Shown here one piece after another: positions 42,150 to 54,727 of a stretch of DNA of 64,000 bases; position 1 is the stretch's first letter; each line of letters opens with the position of its first letter. Under the pieces are notes generated by a model. That model was not told where the DNA came from. It did no database searches and saw nothing but the letters and a program-made list of their open reading frames with translations. The translations under genes and the position numbers were made by a program. Origin of the DNA: Selaginella moellendorffii (taxonomy: Eukaryota; Streptophyta; Lycopodiopsida; Selaginellales; Selaginellaceae); contig NW_003314405.1 of the NCBI RefSeq assembly GCF_000143415.4, forward strand, positions 20,282 through 84,281, written 5' to 3'.

Positions 42150-44113
42150 TTTTTTTTCTTCCAAAAGTCGTGAGCTTCTTCTACCGAAAAAACGACCCAA
42201 TTTTCCCCATTTTTCCTCTTTTCGTTTCTTTCTCACGCTACCTAGACACTAAAAAACCAATTTTTTTCCTTCTCCCTGAAACGATCGAGATTCCCTGCGA
42301 CGAAATCGCTCCAAACTCCGTGTCGATCGAGTGGGATTCTTTAAGGCAGCGAAGCAAGCCGACCACCAAGACACGAAGGAAAAAAAAGAAGCAGAGGAGG
42401 AAATGAGAGAGAGGGGACGAGAAAGAAATAGTTGGGCGTGTGTGTGTCGCTAGCGATGATCTTGCTAGTAAAAAAGAGGGAGGAGCAAAGGAAACAATGC
42501 AAGTATCGAGCAATGCCGGCTTGGAATCTGATTTGCTGATCTCGCTCGCCGCCGTGCCACAAGAACCCAAATACCAACGTCACGCTTGGAGCTCCTCCAC
42601 AATCGAGCCACAAATCCATTCCTTTCGTCCATCCTATTTGCTGTAAGCTACATGCTAGGATCTTTGGCTTGTAACTAAACAGCTCTAGCTCTCTCTCTCT
42701 CTCCCTCTCTCCCTCTCCTCTCGCGCTTACTGCTAGAGAAGATCGATCAGAAAAATTGGAGAAAACCCAAGATGGGTCCCTGGCTATGATCTAAGCATGG
42801 TGGCATCAATCACAGATTGGAGAGATCCTGTGTAGTGGGCTCTGGGGCTCTGGATTGAGAGCGAGTCAAATTTTTTTCCTTGCCACTATGCTATGGTGGA
42901 AATGGATGAACTACAAGGTCTTAAGATAGATCAGAGAATCAAGTAAAAAGGGCCAAATTTTTCGCCTTTAAGATAACAAGAAATGGCTTTGAATAGTCCT
43001 AAATAGTCTGCGCAGATATGTACAAATACCTACCAATTGGAGTGTATAATTTGACTCGTATCGATACAGTAGCACACAAACATTCTAGGAGAGAGGAAGA
43101 GTTTGTTGGCTTGCAAAAAATATCGGCGACTTTGTTAGAGTTTTCTACGCTTTTTAATATGCCCCAATGTTGTCGTTGTAACAAAAGAATCAAGGTATCG
43201 ATGATCGAGGTTTTTGCATGGTTTTTATAATGTTTGCTATCATCATCAACACGAATGGGCCTGGCGATCGTCCAATTAGTTAAAAGCTAGTGCGGCTAGA
43301 TTAATTAATTTTAATTCATTTAGTCGAGGAGCATTAACCACATGGATCGATCAATCAATCAATCAATTCGAACCTTTACAACCTTTACACAATTAAAATT
43401 TCAAATTTGCAGCTACTTATATTCCTCTAGAACCGGAGAATGACGCCCAATGATACCAAAGCAAGCTAGCTTGCCACGCGGCAATTGCCCAGTGGGGCAC
43501 GTGGCAAGCCACTACGTCACCACCTAAAAAGCTTCCAGCTTTTACAAATACCAAGTGGCGAGAGTAAAAACTTTCAAGGGGACCACAAAATGCTTTGTAA
43601 GTTGTTCTTTGTTTTTCGTTGGGTGTTCTTCCCTTTTTTCTTCACGCTCGTTCAAATCCTTGGGTGGAATATCGCGTCTCGTAGCATAAAATCTCGCCTC
43701 GCTTGGAATGTGTGCGAGCAAAGAGTTGGAATCTATCCACTTAAACAGGCGCAAAAGCTCTCCGAGTGAAGCGAGGGGGCAATTCACTGTCTTGCTCGGG
43801 GGATTTCTCGCGGCATACGCAATGCAACTGGCGACAGTGGTCCTGAGGCGAAGAAAAAAATATAAAAAGTGTGCATGAGAAAAAAAAAAAGGAGAGGAGG
43901 AAAGCTAAGCTACCTTTTATGTGGCGTCCAGGCCGTCCCGGGTTTGCAAACTTTGCTGGAAGTCAGGCCGTAGCCACATGACTGCATTGTAAGTCCACCA
44001 AAGTGAGAAGTCAATCATTCTCGGAGCCAAGAAGAAACAAAGTCAAGAAACTCGAGAGAAAAATGAAAACCAGCTATGAAACTCAAGCGAGAGGAGTGAA
44101 AAACAAGCTATGA

Positions 44114-44149
<36 letters not shown>

Positions 44150-44274
44150 GAGAACCAACTAAGAATCTTCAAACAAAGTCGAAACTAGAGTGAGAATTTC
44201 GAAACGTACCTGGGACGTTCCCACAAACTTTCAAACTTACCACGAATCGTCCACAGCTCTGAGAGAAACTTAGC
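42150..44274. other. Intergenic region with microsatellites, no supported gene
   Basis: Contains a (CT)n/CTCC-rich stretch near 42685-42720 and a perfect (GA)n run at 44117-44150. Small open frames such as 42999-43193 (minus) have no family signature I trust. The part next to 42149 is the phosphatase promoter. Confidence 0.5.
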
Positions 44275-45860
44275 CTCCTGCAAAGTCAAAAGGGCCGATC
44301 ACCATCAAACACAAGGACAACGAATGAAAACCTTTCAGGAAACGCTGGCGTGACCATCAGATTCGTTCGTCAGTTTCCACCTTGGGCTTCTTCGCCCAGC
44401 TTTCTCGCAGTCTCGGCCAGAAACTTCCTTTCGTCAATGGTTCGTCCTCCTCGTCTTCCCTCCTGCAACCGACACGAACAAAGCTTTAGTTCCGTAAGTT
44501 TTGTATGTTCGCCTTGAGCACCTTCTTAAATGCGTACTGCAGCATCTAGAACAGCGCGCACAGCAATCTTTTCCGGTGTCCTGTTTGTTGGCCGAGCGAT
44601 CGACAGGTTTCTGCAAAAGCACATAACTGCATCAAACATGCGTGAGGAAAAGAGAAGCGTTAAAGCCCGATCTGATCACTGGTCTTAATGCTCTACCTCC
44701 GAGCTTAGGATCAGTGTCGCTGTCTGCCAGCCTTGTCGACATGGCTTTCGGCCCACCGCAGGAAGGCACGCCCGAGTCTGACAAAACTTGTTCCATCAAC
44801 GTAGCAAGATGGAATGACAAGAATGAGAGGCTTCGCCAATGAGATGTTGAAAACTCGAAAGCTCTGCTATCCGTCCGAATGCCGCTTCTGCGAATCGACA
44901 CACCAGCATCTTCACTGCTGCAGCCCCTTTCTCAAAAGACACGTACCCCGGAAGAATGCAGCACGAGACGAGAGAAATATCTCCGAGCTCGTCAGTACAC
45001 TTTCCACGGCCTGAAAACTATGGCACCGCTCGATACTCTTCACACCATCGCTGGTTTCTGCGCTTTAGAAAAGTGAGATACTGAATGAAAAGTCTACACC
45101 TCGGTCTTCCTTTCGGCCTGCTTCTGTGCGAAGTCCCAAAACCACGAAAATGCAGCCACTGACGAGATGCCAAGGCTCCACTGCCAATGCGTCACACGGA
45201 GAGGACTAAGAGACACGTATGTGAGCCGTGCCGTGGTAACCTGCGATTCAGGAGGAGAGTTCGTGCATGGGACATGTACAACAAACCGCGTCCTCTTCTC
45301 CTGTCTCGGCAAACCATATGTCCGGCTCCTGAGAAAAGCTTGTTTGCTCGTTAGAAGGATGACTAGATAATGAAGGCACACGGTAACAGATCTCAAAAAG
45401 AGCTCCGAGCTGCTCTGAGACGCTTTATACATTGCTGCTGGCTTGGAACGTTGAAATGGAATAAAGATATTGCTCACTCAAGTTCACCATAACATGGAAA
45501 GATGACAGATTTGTTCTCAGATTTGGAAAAACTGCCAAGACAAGAAAAGAAACATGAGAACATGAGAAAGAAAAGGTCCAAATAGCTAGCATTGTTTACA
45601 TGATTTGAAGAAGCAAGCACCGTGACAAGAAGCGATGCTCCTGCTGTCCCTCAAGCATCCTTATTCTTGTCTTCGTGTTGTCAGCACCAGGAGTTCCCTG
45701 TTGTCTTGCACAATATTTTAGAGCATGAATACACAAGAACAAGTTTCTACAGGAAACATCATCAGCCCAAGTTAGAGAGGGGAGAATTTGATTGTCCAGT
45801 GTCCCGGCATTTAAAAACAAACGCTGAGAGAAACATCAACATGGGAATGCTGTACCTTTT
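44275..45860 (-). pseudogene. Partial decayed copy of the importin-beta-like gene
   Basis: Blocks match the 47321-51762 gene in the same order and strand. CTCCTGCAAAGTCAAA near 44277 corresponds to 47473. 44380-44460 corresponds to the acidic-tail exon near 47580-47690. 44640-45000 corresponds to 47950-48320. 45100-45310 corresponds to 48910-49130. 45610-45760 corresponds to 49810-49960. Spacing is compressed to about 1.6 kb from 2.5 kb, with deletions and stops throughout and no continuous frame. Confidence 0.8.
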
Positions 45861-45899
45861 GTCTACCAAACAACAGATGATATCCCTGGCTTGAAAAAA

Positions 45900-47200
45900 C
45901 TTATTTGGAATGATTTTTGAGTCTAAAATACAGAACTAAAGGATATTCTTATTTATTTTAATTGTGAATAATATTTTTTATTTTGCTTTCATTAAAAATA
46001 AAATATCCACAGGTGTTCGGTATACTATTATTAAACCATTGGATTGGCTTGTAAGCTAGGGCTGATGAAATATGTTTATTTTATAATCTTACCTAATTAG
46101 TGTTTGCTATTAATTTATCTAACTTATCAGTAATAGAAATTGAGTTTATATATAATAGAAAATTGCCAAATATTGGCAAATAGCTTATCAACTACCACTA
46201 TGGTAAAATCCAGGATTAGTATATGATAAATGTGAATATATTATAAGACTGTTCCCTCTGGATCTTTAAAACATGTAGAGTTAAATATAAAGTAGTTACT
46301 ATTATTTTTCCATTGCGATAAATAAGATAGATGTATACTAACTCAACATCCAATTTTTATTTATTTTATATCAATTAGAATTATTTATTATTTAAAGATA
46401 AACAACTGTTTATTTTTAGAGTGATATTTTTAAACGTATAACTCTAAATAAACACAAAAATGGTAAATTATTTCTTGTGGATAACCACCCTTCTTGATTT
46501 CAAAAGCTCATATTAATGCTAATCAAAGTTGTATAAATAATAATTGAGAAATAGAAATGAGATTACTAGGTCTCAAGAAATGTAAACGTTTTTATTTATT
46601 ATTGTAGTAAGAAATTCATTCATAAAATATTTTGTTAACATTCAATGTTTGAAAGCAATGCAATTTATGAAACCTCTAGATATAGCTAGTCCTCATAGGC
46701 CTTTACTGGATGTTTTTGTCTTTATACAAGTAGCAATTCAGTGATCTTTAGCAAAGAGGATTGCCGATGAAACAAAGAAGTCTGTGAGAGAAACCAAGGA
46801 TGAGGTGACAGACAAAGCAAACTTTTAGCCTGTAAGAATAGAATTACTCCAAATTTTATTTTACTATAATTCCAACCTCATAGATCTGGAATCTTTGAGT
46901 TATCTTATCTTGGGTATAAAAAGTAGAAAGGTAGCATCTTCCATACTTTCTGAAAATGGTTTATATGTGCATGGGAGAGCTTACAATTAAGTATGGTTAT
47001 TTTACATTAACGTTTTGGTTTGTTTTAATTTTGAATTTTAAGACGATTTCCCACAACCAAGGAAGAGAGTCCCACCAAAAAGACACACTCAAATAGTCAG
47101 CCATCAATGTAGGAAGGCCACACTTTCTGTGCTTGAGATTTCTGGAAAAGAAAAGAACAAAGAAATAGACAAACAGGGAGTTTACACGCAACCTCTTGTG
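45900..47200. other. AT-rich intergenic DNA, no gene seen
   Basis: A block of low GC content between the importin-like gene and its decayed copy. No exon-like or transposase-like frame was found. Confidence 0.55.
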
Positions 47201-47320
47201 TATCCTATTTCAATGGCGATCAGATACCTAGTGACGAGAAGGACTGCAATGAACACAAGTCATTCATTCTTAAAAATGAGAAAGACGTGAGATACTTACG
47301 GCTATCCCGTTTCGCTGCAC

Positions 47321-50300
47321 CTAGTGAGCGGGGAACAAGCAGCTTAAATGCGGGAACGCTTGCACAAACTTGCAAACCAGGTCGGGATCAAGAGCCTGTT
47401 CCATCACAAGTCCTCCACGGCTTTGGATGCACAAGGCCAGGGACTTCTCCGCATCCGCCAATGCCAAAACTCCTGCAAAGTCAAAGCCGCTCAGGATCAC
47501 CAAGAATGGATCTTTTGATGACACGCACCTAGCTCGATGTCTTGACCGTCTTCTTCCGTTCCACCTTCGGCATCTTCTATAGCTTCTTCCTCCAGCTCTC
47601 GCGCAGTCTCGGCATAGCGTTCCAGAAACTCGTCCTCTGTTTCCTCGCGCTCCTCCTCTTCGTCTTCCTCGTCGCTCACCTCCTAACGAAAGCGAACCGA
47701 CAGATTTGAGTTACGTAGAGAACATTAAGTTTAGGTTCATCACCTCCGAGTACTCTTCTGAGTTGTCATTGGTATCGTCGTCTTCGTTACCGTCTTCCTC
47801 GCCTTCTGCTTTATTCGTCTGTTGAGCTTCTTTAAGGCGTACCGCAGCATCTAGTAGTGACACAAGGCACTTGCCGGCGATCTTCTCCGTTGTCCCGTTG
47901 TTGGCCAAGCGATCGACAAGTTTCAGCAGGCACATAACTGCATCAACGTCAAGAAAATGTAAGGCCTAATATGATCAGTCGTTGATACCTACCTCCAAGC
48001 TTGAGCTCAGTTTCAAGAACAAGGCCAGGATCAGCGTCTTTATCTGCCAGTGTTGCCATAGCTTCGGCCCATTGCAGGAAAGGCTCTGTGACATCCTTCG
48101 TTTTTCCAGCCACTGACAAAACTTTCTCAACTGTGTCCGGCAGCCCGACGTAGCACGATGAAATGACAAGAATGAGAGGCTTTGCCAATGGGACGTTGAA
48201 ACTCGAAAGCTCTGTTAGCCGTCCGAATGCCGCCTCGGTGAATCGACATACCAACAGCTTCACTGCAGCCTCGCCCTCGAAAGACACCGACGTCGAATGT
48301 AGCAGAGTATGGGAAAGTCTGCAAGCCCGCCATGTAGCAGCAGCGTATGCAGATTCCATCCCCGAGCTTACGAAAGCAGCCATTCCTTCCAGAATGGAAC
48401 GAGGCGGCACTGGAGGGGCTGGAGGTAACGGCGTTTCTGCGACACAAAACTGCTGCAGTGGACATCTTGCCTGTCAAAGTTTAAAGGATTTTAGTACGCA
48501 ATTGAGAAAACAACGAGCAGTAGAGAGCTTTACGTTGAAAGCGATAATCTCCTCCATGGCATCAAAAACTGCCAAGTCTTCTTCTTCGTCCCACGCATTC
48601 CAATCAGCTATAGAATCGGCCCAGACTTGCACCAGGCGCTCAATCTTAAGCCTCGTCATATCGCTAGAATCCGATGTATGCTTGACGAGGCATCCGAGAA
48701 TTACCGACGCGTCATTTAAGCACGACGGAGGTGTCTTTCCTTGCTCCGCGTCATTCTGCATCGTACTTTTAAACGTAAGAACTATAACATCCCACGACCA
48801 AGTATACCTCGGGCGAACAGATCCACGCACGTTGCAAAAGCTGCGCAAACGTATTTCTTAACGTTATGCAGCCTTCTCTCCAGTTCTTTATAGGCTCCTC
48901 ATCGTTCTTACTGACACCTGGTTCTGCAGAGTCCCAACAATGCGCTAATGCAGCCATTGAAGAGAAGCCAAGCTCCACTACCTACACCACAAGTGGAAGC
49001 ATAAGAGACATTAAAAGCAATGAGGCTAACCTGTAAGTCAGGAGGAGCAGGGAGATGCCTCAGAAGTTCGTCTTTGATCGACACAACAAGGTACGGCACA
49101 TGTACAGCAGCATCCTCTTCTCCAGTCTCAACAGTAGTCGTCAGTAGCTGTAGCGCGTGCCTGGCATCATCGGCACCAGATTTGACAGAAGAAACGATCG
49201 CTTGCAGCAACGGAAACCATTTCACTGGCTTGTAATCCTCCTGAGAATATTTTTTTTCCTTGTTAAATTGACGATCACGATTTTTTTCGTAAAAGACCTC
49301 AAGAAGAGCTGCAAGAGCAGCAGCAGCAGACGCACGTGCAGGTCTCCAGGACACACCTCCAACATTCTCAGCCAGCATCGCGGATATCAGGGAGTCAAAC
49401 ACTGGCTGCTTCAGATCCTAATGAAACACAGAAGAGCTTAGTCAACGCCTTGAGTTGCTCAAACCTCAGGCAAGCAAGTTGCCAATTCCCCAAGTAGCCA
49501 GTTCGCATTTGCTAGCAGGAAAGGTGACGGAGGCGTCAAAGAATATATAGGAAAAACTCTTGAAAGGAGTATCATTTTCAGATACTCGGCCGACTGCGAC
49601 TTAAAAAACTGCCAAACGATAGGACAGACTAAGACAATCTGAGAGTAAGAGATAAGAAAGTCATACCTGCTGAAGGGCGCCATATGCGAGCAAAACTCCG
49701 AAGTAGCTGCAAAACAGTGATAGTCACAGTTTACTACCTCCTTTAGAACGTAGCGCGTACTACCTTACAGTTGATTCAAAACACGTGCCGTCAGTTGGTA
49801 GAGGATATCGAGACAGATATGGCATGACTAGTAATTCTCCTGCTGTCCCGCGAGCATCCTTGTTTTTCCCTTTCTTGCGTTTGTTTGGTGTCTTCCCAGC
49901 ACCAGCAGGTCCCTGCTTCTTTCACAGGCATATGTCAAAAATCCACAGGTCCCGCAAGAATACCTGCCTTTGACGTGGCAATAACCCCAAGAAGATTCAA
50001 AGCACTCCTCCTTGGTGTCAGTAAATCGTCCCTCCAACCACACGACTCGTCCTAAATATCACAAGTTACGGTATGAAAATTGACAGCCGAGAAGTTTTAC
50101 CAGGTCAGAGGGGAGATTTTTCCGCAAGTATTCATCTTCATCATCGTTCCAATCAGCAACGTCCTACAGGAATTTTTAAAGTAAACGGTGAGACAGATCA
50201 ACTTGCATTGTACCTTTTGGCTCAGCACCAGAGCCGAAACTATAGATTTCTCCAACAGAGAAGAAAATTGTGGGGACAAAAGTCGCCATCCCTGACAAAC

Positions 50301-51762
50301 CATTTGCGAGTCAAGCTACACAATGCGAGAGCAGAAAAGCCTACAGGCCCAGTTTCTAGGATGTTCGCCAGCAAATCAAACGCCAAGGATATAATCCGCT
50401 CTTGCGCAACATGAATATCCTGTATGAGACACTTGTATACTATTGTCTTCGAATGCGCATACAAATACCTTTCCTGTTGTGTGGCTGCCTACAATCTTTA
50501 GCGATGCAGCGGAAATGGCTGATAAGAATCTGAGTCGGGCATCCAATCAGTTCCTCAGAATAGCGAAAGAAACTGTCAACATACTGTTCGGTGTGTTTTC
50601 GATGTCGTGCAACCAGTGTACAGCATATCTGTAAGCAACGCTTCCAAACCTTCAGTCTAGAAAATTGTTCCGAAAGGTCCATGGTTTGATCGACATTGAC
50701 AATGTCCAGCAGCGCGAGAACATCTCCGATCCAAATTTTGAGGCAGGAAAGTACACTTGCTGGCATATGGGATCCTATCTGTAAAGCAAAGATACACATG
50801 GAAAAACTTGGAGAGAGAGCGATCTTACAGCGAGATGAAAAGTCTTTGCAATCACAAGCAAGACGTTGTCATGTGGCGCAAATCCTTTCTCTTTTGACTT
50901 TAAGGCCTTCATATCAGAGCAAGAGTTAAAAGAACTTTCAGTGCACGCGCACTTTTACCTGTTCAACAAGGTGGTGAAAAAACCCGTGAAGCGGCACAAG
51001 CAAATCGCTCGAGATGAGTTCCAGAAGCGGCGGAACAGGTTCTCTCGCAACAGTAGGATCGAGAAAGTACTGCAATACAAAAGTCCCGAATCACATCTGA
51101 TAACAATAGCTTTGCAATTAGAACGTTAAAAAGAGACCTCTCTCATACGCACCTGGAATGGCTTGGTGATGGCCTGAATTGCAAGAAGAGCATTCAGAGT
51201 TTTGTAAGCAGGAGCAGTGGATCCATCAGCAACAAGATCACTGTTCTTGACCGCATTGTGCAACGCTGGAACGAGCTCTTGCCATGACTTTTCCTGGCCC
51301 GAAAAATCATGAGAAGCAACAATTCGAAACTGGAAAAAAAAAACCATGTCAGAAGAACATCTCTCCGATCCGATAAACTTAAGAACTTACAGCTTCTGTC
51401 AATAGATTGAGAACAATAGAATCCACTCGCAAAAGCACTTCCAAGAGTTGTTCTCTCAGATTTTTACGCTCGGCGCCATGGATCTTTTCCTTCTGGGCCC
51501 AATGCGCTCGCAAAAAATTCTTGAAGTACGTCGCGGCGGCAATCGCCTGCGTCCCATTCTGATCTGCGCGAAAGCGATTCAGAAAGAGAGGAGCTGAGAC
51601 AATGCAAGGGATTTTACCTGCGGAAATCGCGAGAAGGCACTCGGCAAATCCAGTGACGGCCTCGGCGCTCGCGATGGCGGCAGTAGCAGAGGATCTCAAT
51701 GCATCATCGGGACTGGCCGTGTCGATCAGCCACGCCTCGAGCTGCGCCCTCGGCACAGCCAT
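47321..51762 (-). CDS. Importin-beta-like ARM/HEAT repeat protein, many exons
   Basis: Minus-strand exons from ATG 51762 (MAVPRAQLEAWLIDTASPDD) read like an importin-beta N-terminus (ATYFKNFLRAHWAQKEK, LREQLLEVLLRV), followed by helical HEAT/ARM-like exons (for example SWQELVPALHNAVKNSD, WRPARASAAAALAALLEVFY, DLQVSLIAFNVSYA) and a Glu-rich tail exon (EEDEEEEREETEDEFLERYA). The last exon ends at 47321 (SCLFPAH, stop). Karyopherins of this class carry cargo through nuclear pores under Ran control. The subfamily is uncertain, probably a plant-specific importin (At3g17340-like). I count roughly 20 exons but did not verify every junction. The start lies 212 bp from the divergent SEC14-like gene. 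Confidence 0.75.
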
Positions 51763-51974
51763 TCCTCCAAAAGCGTCACGAACCCTAGAGCAAATAAAAT
51801 TCAAAAAATTAGGGCTCGTCCAACTCTACCACTTTCGGCGAATGGAAACGCGCCACGTGGAAGATACGTGCCACGTGTTGTAGACCTGCTGAAGTCAAGC
51901 AAGGGTATAGCCAGCACTCACCACGCACAGATCCAAGCTTCCTGTTCTTGGCGCTAGGGTTTTACTCCACAGCG
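51763..51974. promoter_or_regulatory. 212-bp divergent promoter (importin-like / SEC14-like)
   Basis: Two start codons face away from each other across 212 bp. The interval contains CCACGTGG (51852-51859) and GCCACGTGTT (51871-51880), both with the CACGTG G-box core, plus AACCCTAG near the importin start. G-boxes bind plant bZIP and bHLH factors; effect on either gene is inferred. Confidence 0.5.
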
Positions 51975-53213
51975 ATGGCGAGCAAGAAAAAGAGGAATGG
52001 AGAGCCGGATCGCGAGGGATCGGAGCAGCCGCCGCAGCATCCATCGCCTCGCTCGTCAATCTGGAGGAATCGGAGCAAGGGCGACGACCCAGCCTCTCCG
52101 GAGGAAGAGCAAGCAAAGGTAATAATCTCTATCTCTTACTCTAGCTCTAGCTTGCGGAAGTGATTCCATAGCCTCTCTACTTCCGATCACCGTCTCCTTC
52201 TTCCAGGTGGATAGCCTGCGGTCGGCGCTGGGTTCTCTCACCGACAAATCGCAGCGCTACTGCACCGACGCGTGCCTCAAGCGCTACCTGCGAGCCCGGA
52301 ACTGGAATCTAAAGAAGGCCGAGAAAATGCTTAAAGATTCTTTAAAGTGGAGGGCGACTTTCAAGCCAGAAAGCATCCGCTGGGTGAGATCTTAAATCCA
52401 TGGCAAGCTTTTCTTCTGCTTGTTGGTTTTCTTTTTCTTTCTTTTCTCTCTGTCCTCGTTGCTGATGTTGATCGATGAATTTTCGTTTTCCAGGAGGACA
52501 TAGCCATTGAATCCGAGACAGGCAAGGTGTATAGAGCCAATTTCGTGGACAACTACGGGAGAGCGATTCTTATAATGCGGCCTGCGAGACAGGTACTCCT
52601 TTACTTCTTTCTGTTGGTCGAGAGTTAAGATCTGGCAGCTTTTCTCCTCACCTTGTTTTTGGCTTTTCTCTCGATGGCACAGAACACCAAGGATCAAAAT
52701 GGTCAGATACGGCAGCTGGTGTACTGTCTGGAGAATGCTGTTCTGAACTTGCCACCCGACCAGGAACAAATGGTGTGGCTCATTGACTTCCACGGTTGGA
52801 GCGTCTCTAACTCCGTTCCCCTCAGTGCCGCTCGCGAGACCGCTAATGTTTTGCAGAACCACTATCCCGAGAGGCTGGGCGTGGCGATTCTTTACAATCC
52901 CCCCCGGATCTTCGAGGCATTCTGGGCTGTAAGTGTCGAGTTCCCTTCTTCTTTTCCGTTTGCATGGTCAATAACTCGTGGCTGTTGCTTTGCGTTGCAG
53001 CTAGTCAAGCCATTCTTGGATCCCAAGACTTACAAGAAAGTCAAGTTCGTCTACAGCAAGGATCCCGACAGCGTCAAGCTGCTCGAGGACGTGTTTGACA
53101 TGGAGAAGCTGGACACGTCCTTTGGAGGGCGCGGTAACTGCGAGTACAACCACGAAGACTACGGCAGGATGATGAAGCAAGACGACGTCAAGATGCAAGA
53201 GCACTGGCGCTAA
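51975..53213 (+). CDS. SEC14-like CRAL-TRIO lipid-transfer protein, 292 aa in 5 exons
   Basis: Exons: 51975-52118, 52207-52383, 52494-52592, 52683-52928 and 53001-53213, totalling 879 nt. A basic, Pro- and Ser-rich N-terminus is followed by the CRAL-TRIO N domain (CLKRYLRARNWNLKKAEKML...LKWR) and the lipid-binding lobe (GRAILIMRPARQ, LIDFHGWSVSNSVPLSAARE, YPERLGVAILYNPPRIFEAF, PKTYKKVKFVYSKD). It ends at RMMKQDDVKMQEHWR. Such proteins move or present phosphatidylinositol and other lipids. No GOLD or nodulin domain is attached. The longer open frame begins at TTG, so I use ATG 51975. Confidence 0.93.
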
Positions 53214-54727
53214 TCCGGAGCCGAGCTACTAACACCGGTAAAAATCGAAAGAGACCAACTTTCCGAAAGAAAAACTATTTTTCTACTATACACAGGAAGC
53301 TACAAGAGATCAGATCGGAGGAGATCCGAGAGAAGCATGAGAGAATCGATGTGGTGCTCGCTCTCTCGGAGCCTCTCTTCCGCCAAAAAGCAATGAATGC
53401 GAGCGGTTTGAGCGTCTCTCTCTCCCGCTCCGCATCCTTTCTTCTTTAGCTCGATCGATGGACCGGATTGATTGGTCGCTGGGATTCCCTGCCAGGCGAG
53501 AGAGATCACGATTTGGAGCGAAACTTGGTGGCAACTTTGATGATCCAACCCCGAGACGTGGATGGATGGCGTTGACCTCACTCTCGCGTGATGTAAATGG
53601 TTGGGACATTCAACCAACATGTGGACTCATTTAAGTTCCACCACTGGACTGTGTGTGGTGCTGAGTTGTTGGTGGATGGGACTTTATAATCACCGCGCCA
53701 CCTTTTTGCGTGGTACTTGACCTAATAATAGAGGGAATGTCCATGTTAGAAGTTAGAACAAAGAGTTTTCCACCTTTTTTTTTCTCTCTTTTTCCCAATC
53801 AATGCTGCCACCACCAAGAACAAGGGGGAAGAAAAAGAGTTTTTGGCCATTGTGGCATGGCTATGGTTCTCGTTACGTCGTCTTCCTTTTAAAAGCTTTT
53901 GGAGCTGGAAATGGGCTGGCGGGTGGATGTTCAAGTAGTTATTGTGGCCGCATGATCCATCCATCGCCGAGAAAGAGAGAGAGCTTTCCATCGTTTTAAG
54001 TTTCTAAGCAATCCTGGATAATGCAAAGAGGAGGCCAGCCAGGAGGAAGAACAGTGTATCAGCGCGGCAGTAGCGAGCGAGCAAACTATAGTGTGGGAAA
54101 GAGAACGCTCTTCTCCGCTTGGAGGAATTAATTTCTTCCCTGGCACCGACCAGGTGGATTTCAATGCGGCCAGGGCCGTATCGTCTTAGAAAGAAAGAGC
54201 GCTTAGCCGGGAAAGATGGATCGCTGGCTGGTAAAAAGAGGGAGTGAAAAGCTGTCGATCGATCGAGACGACAAAGATTCGAAACGGCGTCCTCCTCGTT
54301 CCTCCATAGCCGCGAGCGAGCGAGGTTTTCTTTCTAAGTCCTAGTATTTAAACTGGTTTTAGTTGAGGCATCTCGCTCGCTCGGTCCTGCGGCGTTTGCG
54401 TTTGTTCCTCCTCCTCTCCTCTCGCGCAAACTTGCCTCTCTTCGTTTTTTTCTCTTTTTTTCCTCGTTCCTCTTGGCGCTGGCAATGCTGGTGCTGCTGG
54501 TGCTGGAATCCTCGTGGAATCGCTTGCGCCCACAAGTTCTTCCACTCCCCGGCTGTTCTAGCTAGTTTCTCTCGAGTAGTTTGTAAGAAATATTCGTCTC
54601 AGGTACGTACGTCATTCCTTTTTCTAAGTTGGAAGAAGATCGAGCATGATTTGAAAGCTTGTGAATCTTGCAAGCTTTGAACTTCAGATCGATAGATTCA
54701 CTTTCACTAAAGAGAAGAAGAGAGAAG
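53214..54727. other. Intergenic: SEC14 3' region and KCS upstream region
   Basis: No coding exon seen. Pyrimidine-rich tracts and a possible 5'-leader splice donor (AGGTACGTACG near 54602) lie upstream of the KCS ATG. Confidence 0.5.

Noticed and set aside
42999-43193. Small minus-strand frame with a weak resemblance to a retrotransposon pol end
   Set aside because: Only a few residues are suggestive, with no flanking LTR or other pol domains.
44117-44150. (GA)n microsatellite as a functional element
   Set aside because: Simple repeat in intergenic DNA. GAGA-type regulation cannot be argued without a nearby intact promoter.
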